A DNA stretch of 64,000 bases from NCBI RefSeq assembly GCF_032362555.1, contig NC_083523.1:5307501-5371500 (forward strand), read 5' to 3'. Below, in pieces: positions 46,701-58,979 of the stretch. The position numbers were made by a program, and so were the translations under genes. The notes under the pieces are model-generated. The model did no database searches. It had not been told where the DNA came from and was given only the letters and a program-made list of their open reading frames with translations. The stretch is from Amyelois transitella. Its lineage: Eukaryota; Arthropoda; Insecta; Lepidoptera; Pyralidae. Position 1 is the stretch's first letter; each line of letters begins with the position of its first letter.

Positions 46701-49700
46701 CTGATCACTCCACAAAAGTTTAATTGACATGTAAAAAGTATTAAAAATATTACTAAATAATTCCAATTCCACGTAATGAAAAATTATAATAATATCTCCC
46801 TCTGTTTTCAGATTTGCAGCGAATGTCTGAAATGCAAAAGCTGCGACAGCCGACGAGTCAGCAAGTTTGTGGGGAGCCTACCATTCTGCGGGCCTTGCTT
46901 CAAGCTGAGACAGAAGGGTAATTACTGTCCACTGTGCCAGGCCTGCTACAGGGACAACGATTTTGATAGCAAGGTAACTATCACATATGAAGAGGATAAT
47001 TTTGCCAATTAAATCTATACCGGGGCTTGGGATTATTTTTTTAGGGGACGGGCTAGGCTTGCACTGTCGCTATTTAAATCTCAATTCCATCATTGAGACC
47101 TGAATGTGGCTTTTCAGTCTTTTTAAGACTGTCAGCTTTGTATACCCCACAAGAGATATAGACGTGATAATAATATGTACTTGTATGTATGTACAATGAT
47201 TATTTTCAATTTTGATCTGATTTCGGATTTCGTAATGCAAAGGCTATTGGGATTTAGAGACTTTATAATAAACAGATAGTAATAAATACCTACTTATTTT
47301 CTATTCTAGATGATGGAGTGCGGGTCGTGCAGAAGATGGGTGCACGCCAGCTGTGAAGGGCTCTCCGGCGAGGGCTATCAACTGCTGTCGGCCCTCCCGC
47401 CGTCTATCGAATATATATGCTGCAAATGCATGCCCACCGACCCACCTTGGAGAAGAATGCTCACAGACCACCTCAAAGGAAGACTCCTACATCTACTTAA
47501 ACTCCTCGCGAAAAACAAAAATGCCTGCGCGCTACTCAAATTAACCCCACATAAAAATACTCCCGTCCCTAACAAACCGTATCGACTCATGTCGCCGCAA
47601 GCGATAAGGAAGCTTCATTTCGATGGCGCTGATGATTCCATGAAGAATACGACAGAGACAAAAGTATACCGAAACACTGCTAGGGGAAGACGAAACAATA
47701 AGCCTGATGATGCTAATTCTCAGATATGGCACTGCTCATCATTGCTAAATGAAGCTATAGACAAAGATGTTCCGCATCCTTTGCATAAGGTAGTCAATCT
47801 CCAAGAGCCCTTGATGCAGAACAAAGAGATTTGCTTCTCAACAGGATTGTACGGCACTAAGACAGAGTTCGACGCTCCTTGTGTGGAAGTGCATGAAAAT
47901 TTCACGCCACAAAAAACTGAGAAAGCGACAACTATGTTGCCGACGACTGTCCACGACGATAAGTATGAGGCCATATCTGATGATGATGAACCAATGAAAC
48001 CATTCTCAGAAACTCGAAGCGAACAAGACCTGAGTCCAGCCCTTGTTAGGGCAAACATGGAAACTGATAATGTGAATCGAATTGTATCACCATCTTTGTT
48101 AGACATCAAAAAAAGAGTTAATAATGACGAGTATGTATCTCTGAAAGACTTCAATCACGAGATGAAGGATGTGATTGAAAGAACAGCAAGTATTGACCTC
48201 AAAGCGATATATAAGGAACTATTCACAGAGACATTCCCCTGGTTTGACTGTGAAAATAACTGTTTGCAACCAAACTTGGAGGTTGAAGGTGAACAAGATG
48301 ACACAGAATCTCTGAAAGATCATGATATAACTGATAACAAAGATGATAAGTCTGCTATTGAGAAACCATTAGATCAAATTGTGCCAAAATTGGAAGTTGA
48401 AGATAATTTGGAAGAGGAATTACTTGATTTTTATTCAATAGAAGATTCAAGGATTTGTGTCCTATGCAAAGTGTCTGGTGATGGATTGCCGTCTTTGGAA
48501 GGGCGACTTTTATATTGTGGGCAGAATGATTGGATTCACGCGAATTGCGCTCTTTGGTCGGCTGAAGTGTTTGAAGAAATTGATGGTTCCTTACAGAATG
48601 TGCACTCGGCTATATCTCGTGGTAAAATGATCAAGTGCGCTGCGTGTGAAGTGAAAGGCGCTAGTGTAGGCTGTTGCGCCAAAAACTGCAGTGAAACATA
48701 TCACTACACATGCGCCAGAAAAGATAATTGCGCATTTATGGACGATAAAAGGGTATTCTGCCCAGCCCACGGGAAAGATGTCCCAAAAAAGAGTTTACAA
48801 AAAGACGCCGACTTTGAGCTTACACGACCAGTTTATGTCGAGCTAGACAAGAAGAAGAAGCGTTATAGTGAAATTAACAAAGTGCAATTCCTACTTGGAT
48901 CTTTGACAGTCAATTCCCTGGGAAAGATAGTACCCTCAGTCTCAGATTTTGAAGAGTTCCTAATGCCAGTTGACTTTTCATGTACTCGCCTATTTTGGTC
49001 GAGCAAGAAGCCTTCTAAAATAGTCAGATATACTATTAAAACAAAACTTTTATTAGCTGAACCATTGCCAGGTTTCGACTTTGGAGTAAATATAACTGTT
49101 GATCACTCAATGGAAGTTCAAGTTGTCGATAGAGTGATAGCTGAAATTGGTGCTTGGCATAAAAGCCTAGAAACTGGGTCCAGCAAGACTGTTATGATGT
49201 TGAAAAGCGATAAATCGCCGATTAAATTTGGGAACAATGTTACGCTTGAAGATCTGGCCGTGAAACAAGTAGTTGAATATCTTCTCGATAATATTTGCAA
49301 ACAAGAACAGCAAGACGAAGAAGAACCTCAAAACACTGCGGATTTATTCCCACCTGAAGTAAAAGACGCCATCTTTGAAGATCTGAACCATGACTTATTA
49401 GATGGCATATCAATGCAAGATATATTCCAAGATTTGAAGAACGAATTCTACTGTCAAATCCAATCTGATGATAAGAGTAATGATATTGACGAACTTTTAA
49501 ATGCCAGACTGGAATCAGGGCGACAGAATCATAACTTTAAGACTTTGACAACAGGACGTGGCCAACAAAGATCTAGCAGTCTTAATCTGAACAATAAATT
49601 TGATACTAGTTTTCTTTCATCTACCATAAAGAGATGCAAAATGGGTAAAACCTCAACAGTAACTGGAAAACTAAGTCCAGTTCAAAGAGCTATGTTATTA

Positions 49701-52700
49701 GAAACTGCATTAGATGCAAACAAGGATGCAGAGGGTAATATGGAAAAGAAATTAAAAACTGAGGATAGTAATAATACATCTCTATGTGATGAAAGTCCAC
49801 ATACCTCAGGGCTTAATTTCCGCCCTGCTTCTCCTAAGAAAGACGAAAGTACTAATGAAAAACCAGATAAGACAGAGGGTTATTATACAGATGTTATTGA
49901 TTTCTACACTAAGATTCAGTGTAGCCCCATTTCCCAACTGGATGGTGCCGCTGATTGGTCAGGATCGGAAAGTACGTGTAGTTCCCGCCCAAACAGTCCG
50001 CGGAATAATGAAGAAGACTTTTCGCCAATTCAACAACTAGATGGCGCTGAAGATAACCATCCTAGTGACAACGCTCAAAGAAATCAAGCAAATCAGTTTA
50101 TGTATCGAGCCAGTGGGTCTGAGAGTACTTACACTGTAACTATCGCTGGCAATTCCATAAGTGGACAGCCTGAACTCGTTATGAGGCCTTTGGATGACGT
50201 TTCTGGGGCTTCTGGACAGTTGGAACACTTAGTAAGATGTGATAGATGCCAGTGTACTTACAGAAATAAGGAGTCATATGATAGGCATGTACCGACTTGC
50301 GATATGATGTCCACAAGTGAGAGCGAAAGTGAAAATCCGAAGTCGCCAGAAAATAGAACATTGACGACATTGCAGAATGCATTCCAAGGAGCTTTTGCTC
50401 AACCAATGATCATACATGCAGGAGTCGTCAGTGGCAGCGAAAACACCGTGAAAGCACAGAGCATTTCTGCTAGAAGAACATCAATTAATACCAGACAGAT
50501 CACTATTAACGGTACTATCGTCGAGACCCCATCTCCAGGGCCGTCGAATGAAATGACGATGACTATTACAGAACAAATGAAATCTGGCACGGTTATCTTT
50601 GATCAGAGCAAAACCACGAACGTGCAAGCGTCTGCTAATCAACAAGTGTTATCATCTCCGCAAATCGTTGTTACGCCACAAATGTTATTACCACCTAAAA
50701 CAAGCTCGGCCGGTGGGCAGAAAATCATGACGCCCCAAATAATAACCCAGCCTGGTATTTTACCGTACAACATATGTGTAAAACCAGGTAATGGCAATAA
50801 CTTACAACAAATACAAGGAAGCGATATGGCACAGTTGCTATCAGGGACAGGAGGCATTCAAGTTATTTCTTCAAACTCCAACCAAGTCCTCACAATACCA
50901 TCAAATCAAGGGAATATAACACCACTAATGCAAGGCAAAAACCAAGTCACAAATTTCCCAAATATGGCTAGTGCTACTTCAATCGCACTCCCAGTAAATT
51001 CTCTTCAAGGAATGCCAAATGCTTCGATTATTCAAAATATTCAACCCATGATTCGACCACAAATACAAGGAAACCCTACTATAGTTGTTCCTGCAATGTC
51101 AGCGCAGAGACTGGCCTCGCCAAGTACTCAAAAGCAACAGATTCTATTACCGGGGAATCAAAAATCGCCTAAGAAACAACCTCAACCAGTTCAGCCCAAA
51201 CCAATATTCCAAGCTGCTAACAGAGGCAGAGGTCGGCCAATACCTAAGCCCACTACAATGAAAAGACATACTAAATTAGAAAAAACGTTTACTACAATCA
51301 ATCAATCGCCATTAGGACCTGGCAATACTGTTATACAGCTACAAACGAATAATCAAACTGGACAACCGTCTATCATAGTACAACCTGTAGCCAACCAAAA
51401 CATCATGTCTGCCTATGTTGAGGCACTATCTCAGCAGCAAAACCAAAATATGCAGTATATCGCCACGATAGCGCCTCAAGGCGACTTCAAGACTGGGCCA
51501 ACCCAATTCATTTCACAAGGCGGTCTCATGCCGCAAACATTCCAAATTCAACAAACGGAGTCAGGAGGGTTGGTTGCAGTTCCCAGTGGTGGAATCCCAG
51601 TGTTACTCCCTCAAGGAAATGTTGGGATATTGCCCCAAACCCTACAACAAGGCGCAACAATTTTACCACAAGGCGCAATTCAGACTCAAGGAATTATATC
51701 ACAAGGACCAAATGGACCCACTATTCTTCCCCAAGCGATCCATACGCAAAATGGCGCGACATTAATACCTCAAGGAACAATACAGGGATTGACCCCTGGG
51801 AATATTTCATCTCAAACTGCGACGTTATTGCCGAATAATACGTTACAAACGGCGGGCGCCACAGTCGTCCCTCAAAGTGGAATCGGTAATGGACAAACAA
51901 CGATAATTCCTAATGCATTGCCATCTCAAGGCAATGCTTTGATATCATCGGCTCCCGGAGCTACAATTCTACCGCAAGGAACATTACTACCCCAGTTTTG
52001 TAACGACCAAGTCATACTTGGGTCCACACCAACTTTAGAAATGGTCACAGATCCGTCTGGTTGTATGTATTTGACGACTACACAACCGGTCTACTATGGA
52101 TTGGAAACAATAGTACAGAATACTGTCATGTCATCTCAACAGTTTGTGTCAACTGCTATGCAAGGAGTACTTGCCCAAAATAGTAGTTTTTCAGCTACGA
52201 CAACTCAAGTTTTCCAAGCCAGTAAAATTGAACCGATAGTAGAGGTACCATCAGGTTATGTAGTCGTTAATAATGTTGGAGATGGAGTGGCGCAAGTAAC
52301 GTCTACGCCAAATGTAGCTGCTCAGTCTGTCCAGTCGTCACCGCCAACACTGAAAAATATAAAAACAACAGTACCGAATCTGACATTGCAACCATTGCCG
52401 GACAAATCGTCAAATAATCGTCAGACTCCAAAAGTTATCCAGATGAGCCCATCGCCAATGCCTATAGGTTCACAAGGCAATATTATTACTGCGAGGCAGA
52501 ATATTAACCCTATTACCTCACAAATACATGGCATGACGCTGTCGAGTACTCCCCAAAATATACAAAGAAGTATTGCCAAGCCAAGCAATGTAACGATGTC
52601 GCCAAACGTGACTCTCGTAGCATCGATCGGACAGCCAGTTATGGCTATTTCGCAATCTGTGCCTAATTCTGTTCCATCCTTCTCCTTGCAATCCATACCT

Positions 52701-55700
52701 CTATCGCAACCGATAGTGTCAAGTTCAATAGCACCTTCTGCCAACAAAAATAACATGAAGATTGAGAACTCGCATGTTATTGAAATAAGTGGAAATCTGC
52801 ACGAAAGTTCAAATTCTTCTAGCATGCCAACTATAAGTGTTACACAGAGTTTAAAATCTCCGACACCATGGAGGCAAATAAACACACCAAGCAATGTTAA
52901 CACAGATAAAATTGATATGCATAATATGACGGTGAAGACGAGTAATAGTTGCTCTATAAATATTCAGAGCAATGTCCCAGGAAGACCACACCACAATGAT
53001 GTGGAAAAAGTTAATCAGAATTGTTTGATGTCTTTGACAAATAATGGCATGTCAGGAGTCAATTTGCATGCCCATCAATTTGAGTCTAATTTGAATGTCA
53101 GTCAACATTCGTCATCCCACTCTACAAGCAATAATGTTATACAAATAACAGCTGGAAACATATATCCTCCTTCTTCAGTCATGAGTAGCAACTTTGATGC
53201 TGACACTACATTGAAATTGAGCAAAATTAACGCTCTGTCGAAAGCTGAAGGTGGACATTTAAATTTCTCGCAAGAAATTATGGCGTCGCATTCACAGCAG
53301 CACGCCCAAAATGATAAAACTTTTCAAAATATGGGTAACAATGATAACAAACATAACGATAACATAAACAACCAAATGAATATTCATAAACTTAACAGCT
53401 GCCAAGTAGCTAGCAATATGAATAGCACACCATCTATCAGTATTATACCGCATAATGTAATGCGACCACCAATGCAAAACAATCAGAACTCTATGCCTGT
53501 TGGTAATAATCAAAATCAAATGTGCTCTATATCAAATACATCCCACAGTCAAGTCCAAATAATGAATTCTGGTAACAATTCGATGCAGAATATGAATATG
53601 TCCTGCCAAGAAAGTACAAACAATAGAGTCAACATTACTGTATCAAGTGACAACAGTCAGCAAAATACCTCTCAGCATGACATATCAAATTCAATGAACT
53701 CTTCAAGCATGACTCATGGGAGTATGCAAATTATAGCGCACGATAATAACCAACATGCAACTCCCAATCAAATTCATATAATGAATGGACAAATCCAACA
53801 TAACCAACATAGCCGACAAGGTGAAAGTAACAATCAAATGCAACAAATGAATCAACCATCATCTAATCGATCTTTTCCCGACAATGTACACGGAGGTCAG
53901 TCGAACATGTTATCAAACAGAAGCACGCCCGACAATGCCAATCTTATGAATCAGTCAATGAATATGCATGGACTTAACAATCATAGCATGAATAGAAACG
54001 AACTCAATGATTTGAATCACATGCATATGCAACAGTCCATGTCCAATATGAATAATATGCAGAACAATCGAATGATAATGGAGAACATGCAGTCTCACAG
54101 TATGAACAATATGGGTCACCAGATGCATTCAAATAGGTCGATAGATAACATGCACAACAACCAATTGCATTCAATGCAGCCAATGAATCACCATATGAAC
54201 AATAGTGGTCGTTCACAGATCGATAATAACATGCTTGTAAACCAGCAAATGTCGCTTTCTCAAAACAGACAGCTGGATAACATTAGTCATCATCACCAAC
54301 ATCAAATGCCGAATGTTATGCAAATGCAAAATAGCCGATCGCATATGGATTCCAACTTGATGGGAATGCATCAACATGTTCCTAATCAAATGCATAACAG
54401 GCAAATGGATAACAGCATGCACATGCACCATATGTCTGGAAATACCAATATGAATATGAACAGCCAAATAGACAACTCGAATGGCATGTCAAATATGCAC
54501 AACAGACACGATAATAACTCGCTTTCAATGCAGAATCTCAGCAACTTGAACCAAATTCAGAACAATAGAAGTACAATGGATCATGCATCAATGATGCAAC
54601 ATCAAATGCCTAACATGAATTCTATGAGCAATATTGGGATGCATAGCAATATCAACAGTTCGATGCAGATAACGAACAACGGCCATCAATCAATGAATAA
54701 CTCTTTAATGCATGTCCCTAACATCCCAGACATTAAAAATGAAATTCAAAATTCGTGCAGCGGCAGTTGCTCAAGCACTCCGTTTCCTAATAGTCAAAAC
54801 TTTGATATGTGCTCAAATATGAACGCTAATTCCAATATGAATATGGGCGCAAGCAATATCATGCATAATATGAATGTTAATAGTAGCTCCAACATGATGA
54901 TCAATTCCGTCAATAATAACTCCATGTACGGGCAGAACAATCAAAGCAATCTGGCGAGCCATGATATGCTAATGAGTTGCAATAACGCAGCCGATCATAG
55001 CGTAAACAATATCATGCCTGGCAATTCTAATCACCTTATGATGAATAATCCCCAGGCACACACAAACTCTAATCAGAATCAATTATTGACTGGTCAAGTC
55101 AATAATACGCAAATGAATATGAGCAGTTGTAGTATGGCACCCAATAACACTCCACAAGCTACAATGACGAATTTGGATAATCAAATAAACAGAAATAACA
55201 TCCCTGTCAACGATCCTCCTAAATTTACACAAGAACCTTTGAGAGGAAAGACTATGATGGGATCAGCAACTAATACAAACATGCCAATGCCTAATATACC
55301 AAACAATGATTGTGCAAAAGTAAACTTAGGAAATGAGAAACAAGCTAATAATAACATATCTGTTAATAATCAAATTGGTTACATGCAAATGAATGCCCAG
55401 AACAACAGGGTGATCAACTTGCCTGAGAGAAACAGGATGAATAACGCAAATATGGACAATAATTTGAATCAGCACGTGCAACAACAGCACAATATAAGAG
55501 TTATGACGAACAACAATAACAGCAATGTATCTGGCATCAGTTCAGATCCCTTGACATTCCAACAAAAAAGTGAAAACAATAGCACGATGATCAATGTACC
55601 CTTTCAAGCTATACCTAACAGTGCGCCTATGAACATCAACGTAAACTCTAGTAATAACACTGTAAACATAACTGTTCAGAATAATTTAGTTGATCCGAAG

Positions 55701-58251
55701 ATAGCGTCGAAGGCTGGAACAGATATCAACTTTCCACTTCAACCCAACACTAATTTACTCCAAAACCAAAATAATTCAGGGAATATGATTTGCATACCGG
55801 TTCAAAACAATACTATTAATTTACCAACTCAAAACAGTTCTAGTATTACGCTGCCAAAAGCACCACCGACGCAGCAATCAGGAATACCTACTAATGTGGT
55901 AAATCCAATGTCGATGAGGCCAATGAACAGAGTATTGCCTTTACATAGAGACGGCCAGAGCAAATCAACTAAGAGTGCTACTGTCACCAGTAAAACTCCA
56001 GCTGTACCGAAACAGAGGCCCGTCAGCCACGATATGCCAGATCTCAACATCAAAGACGAAACCATCGATAGCGACCTTGAAAAGGCTATTGAAGAATCTA
56101 AAAGAATGATGGAATTGGAAAGGGTTAAAAGGGAGAAAGAAGAGAGAGATGCGGCTCGTGCTATGCAACTATCAGCTGAAATACATCAAGCTAATACTAG
56201 CACTGCGTCAATTGCTGTAGAATCTAGAGCTAGTGAACCTGTACAGCCTAAAATGACATCTTTGCCAAATTTAGATGCCGAAATTGAAGTTGAACCGCCC
56301 AAAGTATTAACGGAAAAAGATATCAATAAAACACTGGCGTCTAAGATGCCTAGTGCGCCGACAAAGATAATAAAACGACCATTCAGTGATAAGAAGAGTG
56401 AGTCCGAAACTGCTGTGACTAAAAAGCAGTCAAAGAAAGGTCAAGAGAACAAGGCATCTCCACCGAAGCAGGTTCCAGATCCACCCAAAGACGATGGCCC
56501 TAAATTAATATACGAAGTAACATCTGAAGACGGATTTAGCTACAGTTCGCCTTCACTAACAGATCTTTGGGCGAAGGTGGTGGAAGCTGTTCAAAACGCA
56601 AGGAAGCAATCAGGGTTGTCATTGATCAATTACAATTTACCGTCGAGTCTTTCGGGCGCACATCTTCTGGGACTAAACAATAATGCTTTACGCTATCTTA
56701 TTGAACAGTTGCCTGGGGTAAGTTTACTTTTGTTTGCATTATAATTTTCTTTGTGTTTGATGTCATAATAATTAAAATAGTAATTATTAAAATATTTGAA
56801 TAAGATTTTAGTTACAAAATTATCTTTCTTTTAGGCGAGTCGCTGCACCAAATACAAGATCCGGCAAGGTCGCCAGCTAAGCAGTTGGGATAACAACTTG
56901 GACCTTAGTGAAGGTTTCAAAGAGAGTCCTTGGGGCAGTGCTCGCACCGGGCCTGTAGCGAGGAAACCGAGCCACGACATGTTCAGTTGGATGGCATCGC
57001 CGTTCAGGGAGGAACCGCCGCCTTTTGGTGGTCAGGAATCGGAGAGCTCTATTTCTAGGTGGGTCTTTGATGTATGTGTGATTAATTTTCTTTTAATGCA
57101 GACTTGTTATAACCAAATTGTTAGCTTTTATATTTGTTTTTATGTAATGTGGATATGCTGAAATTACAAGACATATTAGTGTTGCTAGAAATAGTAAAGA
57201 AACTAGTATTAATTAGCTAGTAAATTTGACACCACAAGTGTTTCTGTGTTTAAAAAATTAATTCGTGTTTTCTTATTATTTTTATCGCAGACGGCTGGCA
57301 ACACTACCGCCAGCAATGAGATTTAGGCAGCTGAAAGAGACGTCTAAAGTGTCTGTCGGCGTCTACAGATCTCACATTCACGGAAGGGGCTTATTCTGCA
57401 AGCGAGACATTGAAGAAGGTAGTCTATCTGATTATTAAGCTTGTGTAAGAGTCGGAGAGAGAAAGTTAAACCAATACCCTTTGTTTTGCTACTATTTGAG
57501 ACAGTGTATTAATTTAGTTCAGATGATGTGCAAAGGGCTGATGATGAATCTTTGTTTCCCAGGTGACATGGTGATCGAGTACGCCGGCGAAGTGATTCGA
57601 GCGGTGTTGGCCGACCAGCGGGAAAAGAAGTACGAAGCTATGAGCGGACGTCGCGGCGTTGGCGGCTGCTATATGTTCCGAATCGACGATAATCTCGTGG
57701 TAGACGCGACGCTCAAGGGGAACGCGGCCAGGTTCATCAACCACTCGTGCGATGTGAGTCTTAAGTTTTCTTTAGGGTACAATCCTAAATATTAATCTTA
57801 TCTTTCCCCCGAGGCACCAATAGAAAAACGAATAGGACCAACCCATCTCTTTCCCATGGATGTTGTAAAAGGCAACTAAGGGATAGGCTTGTAAAATTGG
57901 AATTCCTCTTGTAGGCGATGGGCTAGCAACCTGTCATTATTTGAATCTCAATTCCATCATATAGCCATACGGCGTTTTCGCGTTTTGCAAGTACAATCTT
58001 TTCTTTTCGTTATATGGATTTGTTTAGAATGCTGAAGGATATCAGTACAGAGTTTTAATAACACTATTTAATTACAGCCAAACTGCTACTCCCGCGTTGT
58101 GGACATCCACGGCCACAAACATATCCTGATATTCGCGCTGCGTCGCATTAGCATCGGGGAAGAACTAACTTATGACTACAAATTCCCCTTTGAAGAGGTC
58201 AAGATCCCTTGCACTTGCGGAGCCAAGAAATGCCGCAAGTACCTGAACTGA
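40740..58251 (+). CDS. trx: Trithorax, KMT2A/B-type histone H3K4 methyltransferase
   Basis: Thirteen exons: 40740-40892, 42728-43919, 44135-44320, 44413-44744, 44832-45362, 45506-45679, 46082-46291, 46812-46973, 47310-56717, 56835-57058, 57291-57418, 57563-57753, 58078-58251. They give 4354 aa, with every junction in phase. Domains in order: N-terminal [17 protein letters not shown] shared with fly Trx; the insect Trx nuclear-receptor-like DNA-binding zinc module from about 455 ([20 protein letters not shown]); three PHD fingers about 845-1035; the extended PHD about 1362-1470; FYRN about 1505-1560; two Taspase1-type sites QLDG at 1856 and 1889; FYRC about 4044-4135; a WDR5 Win motif [11 protein letters not shown] at about 4150; SET about 4213-4335 with intact INHSCDPNC and GEELTYDY; and post-[16 protein letters not shown] at the end. 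Trx maintains active Hox expression by methylating H3K4 with WDR5/RbBP5/Ash2. No bromodomain was seen. The protein is longer than fly Trx (about 3.7 kaa), largely through Asn/Met/His-rich sequence. The exon 6 donor (AAG|GTTCTA) is weak. Confidence 0.95.
40893..42727 (+). other. trx intron 1
   Basis: A 1.8-kb intron, GT-AG with an acceptor at CTTTTAG/GAGGAAG. Apart from the reverse SINE at 41815-42015 it is AT-rich with no recognisable feature. A (TA)n-rich run lies at 41108-41130. Confidence 0.6.
41815..42015 (-). repeat. GGCACC-head SINE, partial, reverse orientation
   Basis: It begins with TACATACATACATGGAATCA and the tail CTTGCGGGGCAGACAGAG, and ends near CCCAAAAGAAGAATCCTTAC. The head is missing. 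Confidence 0.65.
47015..47175 (+). repeat. GGCACC-head SINE, 3' part, in a trx intron
   Basis: It starts inside the element at CTTGGGATTATTTTTTTAGG and keeps the tail TTTGTATACCCCACAAGAGA-TATAGACGTGATAATATG. It lies between the exons encoding PHD2 and PHD3. Confidence 0.6.
57806..57965 (+). repeat. GGCACC-head SINE, 5' part, in a trx SET intron
   Basis: It carries GAGGCACCAATAGAAAAACG and CATCTCTTTCCCATGGATGT, and ends near TCAATTCCATCATATAG without the tail. It lies in the short intron that splits INHSCD from PNCYS in the SET domain. Confidence 0.65.
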
Positions 58252-58918
58252 ACACGCGTGAGTCTTTCTGTCAATTAAGTCTTCAAATCTGACAAACGTG
58301 GTTTCCATAGTATACGTGCCGGCCTTCGCGTCGTGCTTGTGACATAACGGAAACTTCGGTAAGCTCGGGCAAAATCGCCCAAGTTTTGAATAGCATAATT
58401 CTAGAAGTACATACTGACTTAGACGTATTTTAAACATAGAAAATTTTTGAACGGATATAAAATAAGGAACGGAACTTATCACAGAAATGTAAATCGATGG
58501 ATCTCCTGAGAATTCTAAGTACATTTTAGAATTTAGAGTGGGGAAGTGTGTGACGGTTTAGGTGTGGAATGTCCTATTTGCAACATCGTTGCGCAAAATA
58601 TGCCATAGACCAGAACAAAAAAGAAAAATTGAATATTCGCCTAATTAGAAAAAAAAATTACAGTTTGCTCTTAAATCTCAAATCAAATTTATGATGTGTG
58701 AGATCAAATTTTATTCACATGTTATTTTTCGAATCGGATGTTTAGCGCTTAAATCTGTGCGAGGATGTAATACTGGGTCGAGCACTTTGTTAGTGTATGC
58801 ATTATAATGTAAGACAATAAGTCAAATTCACATATCGCGTAATTCCCACCAAGTATGATACTTGTTCGGCAGACACGCTGGACACTATACCGAGCGGCGG
58901 CTGAGTGGCTTTTTGTAC

Positions 58919-58979
58919 CATTTTGTAGTGCTATCCCGCTTGTAACATTTGTGAACGAGCAGGATAGCACTACAAAATG
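58919..58979. ncRNA. Pre-miRNA-like hairpin or palindromic insert
   Basis: Arms 58919-58936 (CATTTTGTAGTGCTATCC) and 58962-58979 (GGATAGCACTACAAAATG) are perfectly complementary over 18 bp. Partial pairing extends inward (GCT with AGC, GT with AC), giving a stem of about 24 bp and a small loop. An outer 9-bp pair, TATACCGAG at 58886 with CTCGGTATA at 59018, encloses it. The shape fits a microRNA precursor, a structured 3' UTR element or an old palindromic transposon. Transcription is not shown. Confidence 0.35.

Noticed and set aside
52421-52903. 160-codon frame antisense to trx
   Set aside because: It lies wholly within the 9.4-kb trx exon, has no recognisable domain, and similar antisense openings recur along this biased exon.
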